In this document: one piece after another, positions 1 to 7,511 of the stretch | How positions within the stretch are numbered: the stretch's first letter is position 1 | Layout: each line of letters opens with the position of its first letter | NCBI GenBank assembly: GCA_947385875.1 | Contig: CANDMV010000017.1 | Coordinates: forward strand, 1 to 42,277 | Source: an uncultured Eubacterium sp. | GTDB taxonomy: Bacteria > Bacillota > Clostridia > Lachnospirales > Lachnospiraceae | Length of the DNA stretch: 42,277 nucleotides | Reading direction: 5' to 3' | Translations under genes and position numbers: made by a program | Notes under the pieces: generated by a model | Told to the model about the DNA's origin: nothing | The model's input: only the letters and a program-made list of their open reading frames with translations | Databases searched by the model: none

Positions 1-206
1 ATGCTCCAGTCTGCCTTTATTATTTGCATGATATTAAAATATATGATAACTTTAAATAAACCAAACCTTTTGTGCAAAGCACTATTTATAAAATACGTTT
101 TCAAGATACAAAACTTTTTAATTTTAGAAATTTTATATTTTTAAAAATGTTTTTTAGATACAATACTCATTAAATTTTATATTTGCTTAGAAAGGATGCG
201 ATCAAT

Positions 207-800
207 ATGCCATTACTACTGCCTTATATCATCATTCTCCTGTCTGTGCTGGCGCTGCTTCGAAACCGCACAAACCGCACTTCAAAGAAAAATCAGGACA
301 GCTTCTGGGAAAAAGAACAGCGTGCAAACCATACCAGAAAACAAGATATCAGTGGTCTTGATTATATTCAAATACCACTTGATACATTTCCAATCGGCCG
401 GTTCACAGATGAAAAACTTACCTCTCTTGAGCAGACACTGACTAGTTTAAGTAATCGAAAAATTCTGAATCTGTCCGGTATCTCGAATACAGACTTAAAG
501 CTACAGTATGGCGCTGCAAATCTGCCCGTCTTATCAGAATGTGACGCAAACTTTACCCTGCTTGCCAGAACAATCACCGCTTACGGAGAACGTCTTGCAG
601 AACTGGGCCACTGGAAGGAAGCCATTCTTATACTGGAATTCGGCATTCAATGCAAGACAGATCTAAGTAAAAATTATACACTGCTCGGCACTCTATACCG
701 CGATCACGATGATTCAGCTAAAATCCAACAGCTGGTTGAAATTGTACAAAATATGGATTTATTATTAAAAGATTCTATCTTACAACAGCTTTTACAATAA
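207..800 (+). CDS. Membrane-anchored TPR-like protein of unknown function
   Basis: 197-residue protein. An N-terminal hydrophobic stretch (MPLLLPYIIILLSVLALL, residues 1-18) followed by basic residues suggests a single membrane anchor with the rest in the cytoplasm. The C-terminal half (GHWKEAILILEFGIQ, then YTLLGTLYRD) has the helix-turn-helix periodicity of a tetratricopeptide-like pair, so a scaffolding role is possible, but no named family is recognised. I chose ATG 207 because AGAAAGGA at 189-196 sits 10 nt upstream; the TTG at 183 lies before this ribosome site and would be a poor start. It stands alone, on the opposite strand from the repair genes that follow. The upstream DNA is very AT-rich. 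Its 3' end is repeated just downstream (see 789-895). Confidence 0.75.
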   Translation: MPLLLPYIIILLSVLALLRNRTNRTSKKNQDSFWEKEQRANHTRKQDISGLDYIQIPLDTFPIGRFTDEKLTSLEQTLTSLSNRKILNLSGISNTDLKLQYGAANLPVLSECDANFTLLARTITAYGERLAELGHWKEAILILEFGIQCKTDLSKNYTLLGTLYRDHDDSAKIQQLVEIVQNMDLLLKDSILQQLLQ

Positions 801-895
801 ACCTACATGCGCATCTCACTCACCAGCCCACCTTAGTTCTGACACGAAATAACCACTTTTTACAATAAAGTGTGCGCATCTTACGCACCGCCATG
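789..895 (+). repeat. Degenerate tandem copy of the preceding gene's 3' end
   Basis: The end of the preceding gene including its stop (TTTTACAATAA at 790-800, followed by TGCGCATCT) recurs 68 bp further on (TTTTACAATAA at 858-868, again followed by TGCGCATCT and a similar CACC-containing tail). Seen directly. It reads as a short tandem duplication that left the gene intact and a tail copy in the spacer. Confidence 0.6.
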
Positions 896-943
896 TACAG
901 AAGCAGCTCGTACATCATCCATTATTATGTATGTATCTTTGCT

Positions 944-1660
944 TCACTTCGGTATCCTTCCGTATTGTACTATGATCTTATCAATCTGTCTGGAAGCCTC
1001 ATTTTTAGTTAATGTATCCCAAGACAGATTCAGCGTTATATTATGATAATCCGCCAGCTCCTGCAAGTGATTTTTCTGCCTGTTAGTTGCTGGCGATTGT
1101 TTTTTTACTTTATAGATTAACGGCACTGGTACAAATATTTCCGGGCATTGGGATTCATACTTTGATTCCAAAATCTCATACAGTTCCTGAGCTGCTTTTG
1201 CATCATCTAATGCCCGATGACTGTGCTCTCTTAATATGCCAAACCGATCACATAATCGCTGAAGCGTTTTTTTTACTTCTGGGGGAAGCAGCTTTCTTGC
1301 TATTTTCAGTGTATCCATTCCGCAGCGTTCAAATACCAGATCCCTGTTTCTTGCTGCCTGCTTTAAAAAACCAAAATCAAATATGATATTGTGTCCAAGC
1401 AGCACATAATCTTTACAAAACTCCATAATCTCCGGAAATACTTCATCCATCTCGCGTCCGGCTGACGCCATCTCATTTGTAATCCCAGTCAGCTTAATGA
1501 CCTCTTTAGACAGCTCCATATGCGGATGTATCATTGCCTGGTACTCTGCTTCTATTTTCTTATTCGTTACGCGCACAGCACCAATTTCTAATATGCTGTC
1601 TCTCTTCGCGTTCAGCCCTGTCATTTCCAGATCAATCGCTACATAATTCTCCAAAATCAA
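944..1660 (-). CDS. DEDDh 3'-5' exonuclease (DnaQ/PolC-exonuclease-like)
   Basis: 238 residues. Exonuclease motifs are all present: ExoI AIDLEMTG (D10, E12), ExoII GHNIIFDFGFL (D95), ExoIII HSHRALDDA (H148, D153), giving the DEDDh set that binds two metal ions and removes nucleotides from 3' ends. The last 45 residues (RQKNHLQELADY ... LTKNEASRQIDKIIVQYGR) resemble a small helical domain of the DUF3072 kind, which is unusual as an appendage. The start is TTG in a TTGA overlap with the stop of nth, so translation is probably coupled. Context with endonuclease III suggests a DNA-repair or proofreading-like role; the exact substrate is not knowable from sequence. Stand-alone DnaQ-like proteins are common in Clostridia. 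Confidence 0.88.
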   Translation of the reverse strand: MILENYVAIDLEMTGLNAKRDSILEIGAVRVTNKKIEAEYQAMIHPHMELSKEVIKLTGITNEMASAGREMDEVFPEIMEFCKDYVLLGHNIIFDFGFLKQAARNRDLVFERCGMDTLKIARKLLPPEVKKTLQRLCDRFGILREHSHRALDDAKAAQELYEILESKYESQCPEIFVPVPLIYKVKKQSPATNRQKNHLQELADYHNITLNLSWDTLTKNEASRQIDKIIVQYGRIPK

Positions 1661-2289
1661 ATTTTTTTATCCCCTGCCTTACATAAATCCTGCAGAAAGC
1701 ATTCACTGCATTTGGGACTCCGCGCAAAGCAAATCGTACGCCCAAACGAAATGATCTGCATGTTATATAAAATCCAATGGTCTTTCGGCAGCACCTTCAT
1801 TAAATCCTGCTCAATTTTGACCGGATCCGACTCCTCCGTAAAGCCCAGCCGATTCGAAATCCTCTTTACATGGGTGTCCACGACAATACTCGGCTCATGA
1901 TAGACATTCCCCCGAATCACATTCGCTGTCTTTCGCCCCACCCCCGCCAGACTGGTCAGATCTTCAATAGAAGAAGGTACTTCTCCTCCAAATTTTGTAA
2001 CCAGGTCACGGCAGCAGGATATAATATTTTTTGCTTTGCTATGATAAAATCCGATCGAATGAATGTCCTGCTCCAGCTCCTCTAAATTCGCATCCGCAAA
2101 TTTTTCCAATGTATCATATTTTAAAAACAAATCAGCAGTAACAATATTTACTCTGGCATCTGTACATTGAGCACTTAAAATCACGGCAATCAAAAGCTGC
2201 CATGCACTATTATGATTTAAATAACAGATTGGTTCTGTACCGTACATTTGATCCAGACGCTCTAATATTTGTGCTGTGCGTTTTTTCAT
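1657..2289 (-). CDS. nth: Endonuclease III (DNA glycosylase/AP lyase)
   Basis: 210 residues, the usual length. It removes oxidised pyrimidines and cuts the abasic site by beta-elimination. The helix-hairpin-helix LAGVGRKTANVI carries the catalytic Lys120; the catalytic Asp138 is in VVDTHVKR. The C-terminal iron-sulfur loop is complete: C187, C194, C197, C203 (C-x6-C-x2-C-x5-C), binding one [4Fe-4S]. ATG 2289 has AGGAGG (2297-2302) 7 nt upstream. It is the first gene of a two-gene operon with the exonuclease, driven by the promoter at 2406-2434 and preceded by a leader hairpin. Confidence 0.97.
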   Translation of the reverse strand: MKKRTAQILERLDQMYGTEPICYLNHNSAWQLLIAVILSAQCTDARVNIVTADLFLKYDTLEKFADANLEELEQDIHSIGFYHSKAKNIISCCRDLVTKFGGEVPSSIEDLTSLAGVGRKTANVIRGNVYHEPSIVVDTHVKRISNRLGFTEESDPVKIEQDLMKVLPKDHWILYNMQIISFGRTICFARSPKCSECFLQDLCKAGDKKI

Positions 2290-2303
2290 CTGTATGCCTC
2301 CTG

Positions 2304-2347
2304 AAAAATAGGATTTTTGAAGTCATAACCGCCTGAAAGAATCCTAT
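2304..2347 (-). terminator. Attenuator-like hairpin in the nth leader
   Basis: On the minus strand ATAGGATT (2347-2340) can pair with AATCCTAT (2315-2308), and the second arm runs into a T-run (TATTTTTC) directly before the AGGAGG of nth. It sits between the promoter and the start codon, so it could stop transcription or control access to the ribosome site. The 24-nt loop is long and no ligand-binding core is recognisable. Confidence 0.4.
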
Positions 2348-2405
2348 ATAACTCTTAACCCTTTTGTTCAGCTCGGTCTCACTCCAATATTTCATCCTAT
2401 AGTAG

Positions 2406-2434
2406 ATAATAGGGAGTTTTTTCTCATTTGTCAA
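2406..2434 (-). promoter_or_regulatory. Sigma-A promoter of nth operon
   Basis: Minus-strand TTGACA (2434-2429), a 17-bp spacer and TATTAT (2411-2406). Near-consensus; predicts a leader of about 105 nt ahead of nth. Confidence 0.8.
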
Positions 2435-2551
2435 TTAAGATCATAATCAAAAAATACGTAACATATGGCAATTTTTTGTATGTAATTCACGAAAAAATTT
2501 AAATTATTTATTACCTTTACGCCCTTTAACAGCAAAATACACGTGACCTAA

Positions 2552-3100
2552 TACAGTTTCAACAGCAATCATTCAAATATCAAATTCACTTTGGGATCAT
2601 ACGGATCATATATGCGTAACAACACCAAAAATATAGAATATAAATATACAGATTATTTAAAACATTACATAATCGGTTTCATCTATAAACGCAATGGACA
2701 AGCCCAAGAAAGCCAGATTTATGATTATTCTGATAGAACTAAAATACAATTCCCTTTTTATGATGTAAAATATTTTATACAAGAAAAATATAAAATAGCC
2801 GGTGACAAACCTGGATCTGGCAATACTGAAAACATTGGATCATTTCCGACTAAAAAATTTTCAGATTTAAAACAAGGAATAGGACCATTCAGCGAACTCG
2901 GTGCAGATGTATTTGATCTTTATTGGAAATATTATCCTAAATTCCGAAGTTCTCAAAAAACTTACACTTCTCTAGGCGAATTTATCGAATGGTTTCCCAC
3001 ACAGCCTCAGACAGATCTAAAATTATTGCATCCTTATAATTACGATAGCGCATTAAAAAGAATTCTAGCCTATGCACAGAAAAATCATATACATAATTGA
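2552..3100 (+). pseudogene. EcoRV-like type II restriction endonuclease, N-terminally truncated remnant
   Basis: The open frame from 2552 (just after an in-frame TAA at 2549) matches the C-terminal part of EcoRV as I know it: IKFTLGSYGSYMRNNTKNI here versus IKFTLGGYTSFIRNNTKNI in EcoRV, and AGDKPGSGNTENIGS versus AGDLAGSGNTTNIGS. The GSGNT segment is the EcoRV recognition loop that reads GATATC in the major groove, so the specificity element is kept. The N-terminal half with the metal-binding catalytic residues (Asp74, Asp90, Lys92 in EcoRV) is absent; upstream DNA is AT-rich and full of stops, with only doubtful traces of homology. EcoRV is 245 residues; here about 170-180 codons remain plus a C-terminal extension. 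A TTG at 2591 could start translation but has no good ribosome site. It is probably dead as a nuclease. Confidence 0.85.
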
Positions 3101-3133
3101 AATTATAAAATATATAGACGCAAAAACTCGATA

Positions 3134-3163
3134 GCTGATAAGCATTTTTGCATACTTATCAGC
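3134..3163. terminator. Hairpin between convergent restriction remnant and methylase
   Basis: GCTGATAAG (3134-3142) and CTTATCAGC (3155-3163) form a 9-bp stem between the convergent genes. Short A/T tracts on both sides; a probable bidirectional terminator. Confidence 0.5.
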
Positions 3164-3178
3164 TTTAATAGTTAATTA

Positions 3179-4084
3179 TCATAGCGCTACTAAATCAAGC
3201 GTCAGCTGTTCTCCCATATACATCGGTCTTATCGGCACTGTTTTCGGATCATAATTCATTAAAAGCGCTTCCATCATTGAATTTCGATTGGTTTCCTTCG
3301 CCCCCACATAATAAAAGTGCTCTTTATTTATTTTATGGCATCCTTTCCAGATAGAATCTATATACTCATTTTTTCTATATTTATTTTCATCCCATGTAGA
3401 AAGCATAAATCTGGCATGAGAAGCAAACAATGCATCTCTTAGAGCAGTTTCATGTTCTTCATCCCAGCTATCAAAATAATCAACATGCCTTCCAATATAA
3501 GGCGGATCACAATATATAAAATCCCCCTCTCCCGCCTTGGAAATAGTCTCTTCAAAAGAACAGCAGACAAATTTCCAATCATTATCACAAAATATATTTT
3601 CCAAATGTTTCACCTGATTCACAATCTTTGTAACATAAGCCTTAGCAAATCTCTGTGGTTTATGCCCATAAGGAACATTGAATTGATATGATTTATTAAA
3701 TCGAATCATGCCATTAAAACAGCTTCGATTTAAAAAGAGAAAATCTAATGGATCATGCTTTTCATTAAAACGCTCTCTGATAAAATAATAATGCTCATCA
3801 TCTTTCTCAGCAAGACAGGCACCCTCTTGTTCTAAAAATTCCCGAACAATTTTTGATGTTATTTTTTTAGATTGAATCGCATTATAAAGCTCAATCGTAT
3901 ACGGATTCTTATCAGAAAATACAGCCCTTTGCGGAGCCAGGTTCAGTCCTACAACACCCGATCCCATAAACGGTTCATACCATGTAGAATCTTCTTCCAA
4001 ATATACATTTTCAGAAATAAGATTAACTATTTTTGTTTTAATACCCTGAATTTTTATAGGTGGTACATACACTTTCCGTATCAT
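3179..4084 (-). CDS. M.EcoRV-like DNA adenine-N6 methyltransferase
   Basis: 301 residues, close to the 298 of M.EcoRV. Alpha-class N6-adenine methylase of the Dam/EcoRV group: S-adenosylmethionine site EPFMGSG (37-43), catalytic DPPY (193-196), and M.EcoRV-specific blocks such as VPPIK-QGIKTK at the N-terminus, PLDFLFLNRSCFNGMIRFN, DPPYIGRHVDYF and KEHFYYVGA. The predicted target is GATATC. I chose ATG 4084 over the longer frame to 4189 because it matches the M.EcoRV start and has AGAAAGGA about 8 nt upstream; the longer frame would overlap the neighbouring gene. It is convergent with the restriction remnant. All motifs are intact, so it may persist as an orphan methylase that gives epigenetic marking or protection from EcoRV-type elements. 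Confidence 0.93.
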   Translation of the reverse strand: MIRKVYVPPIKIQGIKTKIVNLISENVYLEEDSTWYEPFMGSGVVGLNLAPQRAVFSDKNPYTIELYNAIQSKKITSKIVREFLEQEGACLAEKDDEHYYFIRERFNEKHDPLDFLFLNRSCFNGMIRFNKSYQFNVPYGHKPQRFAKAYVTKIVNQVKHLENIFCDNDWKFVCCSFEETISKAGEGDFIYCDPPYIGRHVDYFDSWDEEHETALRDALFASHARFMLSTWDENKYRKNEYIDSIWKGCHKINKEHFYYVGAKETNRNSMMEALLMNYDPKTVPIRPMYMGEQLTLDLVAL

Positions 4085-4169
4085 TATAATGTTCCTTTCT
4101 AATATCCTAAAAATACACCCGAATACCAGACGGTATCTAAAGACCAGCTCTATGTCTACAGGATTTTCC

Positions 4170-4760
4170 TTATTTCCAGTATTTTTCAACCTCTTCTTCT
4201 GACTTTTGTAAAGAAAGGCTGAATTTCTCGGCTATACGCTGAACAGTATCCTGCAATGAACAGTGAAACTCCTTATAGGTTTCAACAGAGCCTTTGATCT
4301 CACCCTCTCTTTTGCTGTCCATTTTCATTTCTTCAAGTGCCATGCACACATCAACCGCCTCCTGTTCTTTCTGGTATTGCGATTTTGAATTAGTCACCGC
4401 ATTGATCACATCTGCTGCCTGACGTTCCAGACTGCGGAAATTCTTATATTTCTGCGTCACTTCCTGCAGTTTTTCCTTGTCTTTGGAATACTTGATGTAT
4501 AATAAGACTTCTTTTAAGCTCGACTGAAATTCGCCTATTTCATACTCCGTCATATTTCCCGGTGCAATCAAATTCACTCTGTAATCCGGCACATGCTGCA
4601 TAACCGCATCTTCCAGACCAGAATACATCTCCCGCAGTGTCAGCGGCCCGTCCCATTCTTCCGCTGAATAAAAGACAGTCAGCGTCATTACCGGGAGCAG
4701 CCGGTCTGTCTTATAAAACCTACTCAGGTATTCATCCTGCGAAAAACCGCGGCTTTCCAT
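4170..4760 (-). pseudogene. Rpn/PD-(D/E)XK nuclease-family transposase-like protein, C-terminal part only
   Basis: 196 residues matching the C-terminal two thirds of the Rpn-type (recombination-promoting nuclease / PD-(D/E)XK transposase-like) proteins common in Lachnospiraceae: the DRLLPVMTLTVFYSAEEWDGP block, VPDYRVNLIAP, LLYIKYSKDKEKL and VINAVTNSK. Full members are about 300 residues and begin with the nuclease core; that core is missing here, so no catalytic activity is expected. ATG 4760 has AAGGAT upstream and could still be translated. Nothing resembling the missing domain is seen in the DNA upstream, which instead holds repeat fragments. It lies next to the restriction-modification remnant and marks this as an accessory patch. 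Confidence 0.75.
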
Positions 4761-4836
4761 ACCGGTATCCTTTTTTCTTAACTATTATAGCATCTTCTTT
4801 CCTGTGCTGCATCATTTTTTTTGAACTGGATGCCAG

Positions 4837-4890
4837 AGCGTGTCAGAAAAATCGTTACTATAAACGGCCCCATGCCGTAAATAGAAACAA
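4837..4890. repeat. Decayed repeat fragments in a 380-bp spacer
   Basis: The 4761-5140 spacer has no gene. It contains AGAGCGTGT-x2-GAAAAAT, the same end as the palindromic element at 17245-17446, followed directly by GTTACTATAAACGGCC, which resembles the left end of the element at 29354 (GTTACTATGAACGGCC) and can form an imperfect palindrome. Both look like worn fragments of the two repeat families in this window. Confidence 0.35.
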
Positions 4891-4986
4891 AAAATCAGAT
4901 TCCGTCATCTGCAAAATATCGTATATTCCCAAAACCGCAGCGTTTACGTAATCTTCCAGAAGCCGATTACAAACATGATCAAAGAC

Positions 4987-5019
4987 AAGACCGCATCATG
5001 CGTCACACAATGCGGTCTT
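4987..5019 (-). terminator. Terminator candidate after the LxxG protein gene
   Basis: AAGACCGCAT (4987-4996) pairs perfectly with ATGCGGTCTT (5010-5019), a 10-bp stem with a 13-nt loop, about 120 nt past the stop of the gene at 5141. The following T-run is weak. Confidence 0.5.
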
Positions 5020-5140
5020 ATCTGTAATCCTTATTAACAGAAACATCTCTGTTCTTTTATCCAATTCTTTTTTATCTTAACACGCAAACATCTCTATCCG
5101 CTGCACACACTTACTCGCCTTTTCACATAAGGCATACACC

Positions 5141-7390
5141 TTACTCCGCTTCCTCTGTCTTTATTGCATCCGTCCTAAAAATAAACTTCGTAGAAGCCGA
5201 AACTCCCTCAGCTGCACCGCAGAGCGTCCCATAATCTTCCCCTGCCTTCGCAACTGCCTTCATTCTCTCAACCAGATCTTTCACATCTCCATGATAAGCA
5301 TCCACCATTTTTGACACTGCTTTTTCATCAAATTCAACCAGCCCATCACTCAGCTCATGTGCGCCGTCATCTAGCTTTACCACACCATCACGAATCTGCA
5401 CCGTACCATCTGCCAGCTTTGATACTCCATCCTTCAGCGCTGCATTATTCCCCGTCAGTTCATTCGCGCCGCCCAGCAGCTGGCTGATACCGCTCTTTAA
5501 TGCAGGCACGCTGTCCGCCAGCTGCTGTGTCCCTGCACTGAGTGCCTGCACGCCGGACACAAGACTATAGCCGCTCTGTGCGTCTTTTGCTTCAATCGCA
5601 GATGCAATCTGCTTTTTTGCAGACTCCGCACCGGATACTGCGGCCGCTGCGCCTGCCTGCTTCGCAGCAGACTCACAAGCATTTACAACCGCCTCCCCGA
5701 CAGAAGGCGCTCCCTGGCTTGCAATACCGCTGGTAATACCGTCTGCCAGTGAAGATGCCAGCCCGCCGTTTAACACTGCGTTCGCAAAATATGCTGCATA
5801 TGTCGTCTCTGTCCCCGGTACATTTGACTGGCACACTTCAGCAGGATAATTCTGACCCGAAGCATCCGTAAATCCATTTGCCGCATAATACTGAGCCAGC
5901 GCTGCAATCACACCCTCTGATGTCAGCCCCTGAGCCTGCATTCCAGACTGTATTCCTGCCTGAACGCTCTGTACCGTAGACTCTCCGTTAATCGTATTGT
6001 TAAAGTTCTGAACCGCAGCATCATAAATCTGATGATAAGAATCCGAACCCTGTGCAAACTGCGCTTCAATCGTCTGATTCACTTCTTTTACAGCAGCAGC
6101 CTTTTCTTTATCCGTCATCTGTGTATTTAATGTCTGATCCAGCTTCTGTATCCCTTCATGAATCGTCTTCGCACTAGAATTAAGTGCATTGACTCCAGAT
6201 TCCAAAGATCCAGAACTGTCGCTTAAAGTCTGAATACCGTCTGCCAGTTTTGACGCGCCCTCTGTATATGCATTGACTCCATCTTTTAATGAATTCACTC
6301 CGCCTGAAAAATCTCCCATATTTTCATGCAAGGTATCCAGTCCATCCGAAAGCCTGCTGCCCCCATCTTTTAACTGGTCCATCGCATCCGTCAGATCATC
6401 CACTGTGTCATCCAATTCACTTAAATCCAGATTCTTGGACAGTTCATCGTCAGACATAAGGCCGGCTGCTGCAGCCGTTGCTGTCATTTCCAGTGAAAAA
6501 TCCTCCACATCCGCCGTTATTTCCACATATTCCGGAAATTCAAAATCTTCGTCAAAATCTTCATCACTTACTCCAAGACTTTCCTTCAATCCCGGCATCG
6601 CAAATCCTACCGCTGCAATTTTATCACCTGTCGATAACACTCTGCCATTATTAACTCTGACATTACGGAAGCTGTCGTCCAAAACCACACCGGATACTAC
6701 TGTAAACGGCACATAAATCTCTTCCTGTTTTCCATTAATATCAGCCATAGCTTTCTCATGATTTGTATAATCAAACCTGATCGTTACCCTGCCACTCTTT
6801 CCCGCCAGCTCTTCCGGCGAGATTTCATTTCCATCCAGATAATAAGTCAGCTGCTGTGAAATCGGCATTTCTTTTGTGGTAGTTCCCCGATAATAAATAT
6901 CTTCACCATCTGCCTGCCATGTAATCTTCTCTCCATCCTGCGTAAAAGTCTCATCACCCTTTACATTTTCTATTTCAGACAGCGTCGTCATATCTTCAAT
7001 TCTTGCACTGGCAGACCCATTTTTCAGCCAGCTGCTTACAATCGTATTCGTTACATTGCCATTCGCATCAGAAATCAGATATACCGTCTCTTCTTTCCCA
7101 TCCATGCTTTCCTCGGCATCCGAATTATTTCCGAGCATAGAAATCAGTTTTCCTGCAATACTTTTGTCGTCATCAGACTCTGTTTCAATTTCTGCTTTCT
7201 TCGATTTTTTTCCTTTTTTTGCAGCTGCATTGAGCTGCTTAGCTGCATTTGTATCTACTTCCGTCATCTGTTCTGCCTGAAGCTGATATGCGCCAATACT
7301 TCCACCTGCCAGAACAATGCACAAGACACCTGCCATCATACGCATAGAAAATCTATTTTTAAATCTTTCTTTTAATTCCTGAAACTTCAT
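5141..7390 (-). CDS. Secreted/surface X-X-X-L-X-X-G heptad-repeat protein, MMPL partner
   Basis: 749 residues. The basic N-terminus and hydrophobic segment (about residues 18-36) act as signal anchor. A lysine/acidic linker follows, then a beta-rich region (about 100-310). The C-terminal half is built of LxxG heptads (SRLSDGLDTL, VNSLKDGV, ASKLADGIQTL; later ALKDGVSKLADGT, VKLDDGAHELSDGL), as in the YhgE/Pip-type heptad proteins. These repeats are predicted long helices reaching across the wall. No second membrane segment is seen at the C-terminus, unlike YhgE. The gene lies 121 nt after the MMPL transporter on the same strand; such pairs recur in Firmicutes, so a joint role in moving envelope substrates is inferred, not shown. 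ATG 7390 has GGAGGAAG upstream. Confidence 0.82.
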   Translation of the reverse strand: MKFQELKERFKNRFSMRMMAGVLCIVLAGGSIGAYQLQAEQMTEVDTNAAKQLNAAAKKGKKSKKAEIETESDDDKSIAGKLISMLGNNSDAEESMDGKEETVYLISDANGNVTNTIVSSWLKNGSASARIEDMTTLSEIENVKGDETFTQDGEKITWQADGEDIYYRGTTTKEMPISQQLTYYLDGNEISPEELAGKSGRVTIRFDYTNHEKAMADINGKQEEIYVPFTVVSGVVLDDSFRNVRVNNGRVLSTGDKIAAVGFAMPGLKESLGVSDEDFDEDFEFPEYVEITADVEDFSLEMTATAAAAGLMSDDELSKNLDLSELDDTVDDLTDAMDQLKDGGSRLSDGLDTLHENMGDFSGGVNSLKDGVNAYTEGASKLADGIQTLSDSSGSLESGVNALNSSAKTIHEGIQKLDQTLNTQMTDKEKAAAVKEVNQTIEAQFAQGSDSYHQIYDAAVQNFNNTINGESTVQSVQAGIQSGMQAQGLTSEGVIAALAQYYAANGFTDASGQNYPAEVCQSNVPGTETTYAAYFANAVLNGGLASSLADGITSGIASQGAPSVGEAVVNACESAAKQAGAAAAVSGAESAKKQIASAIEAKDAQSGYSLVSGVQALSAGTQQLADSVPALKSGISQLLGGANELTGNNAALKDGVSKLADGTVQIRDGVVKLDDGAHELSDGLVEFDEKAVSKMVDAYHGDVKDLVERMKAVAKAGEDYGTLCGAAEGVSASTKFIFRTDAIKTEEAE

Positions 7391-7511
7391 AAAATCTTCC
7401 TCCTACATCATCCGTCCGCCGAACTGCGGATCCTCGCAATTCACTCTTTGATTTATACCTGCAGACATAAAACCCTGCCAATTCACAACTTATAAGCGTT
7501 ACAATTTCAGT

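Noticed and set aside
2210..2434. 74-codon open frame over the nth promoter and leader
   Set aside because: It includes the promoter and overlaps the start of nth in another frame.
4085..4189. Longer N-terminus for the methylase gene
   Set aside because: The extra 35 residues are not family-like, have no ribosome site and would overlap the Rpn fragment; ATG 4084 matches the M.EcoRV start.
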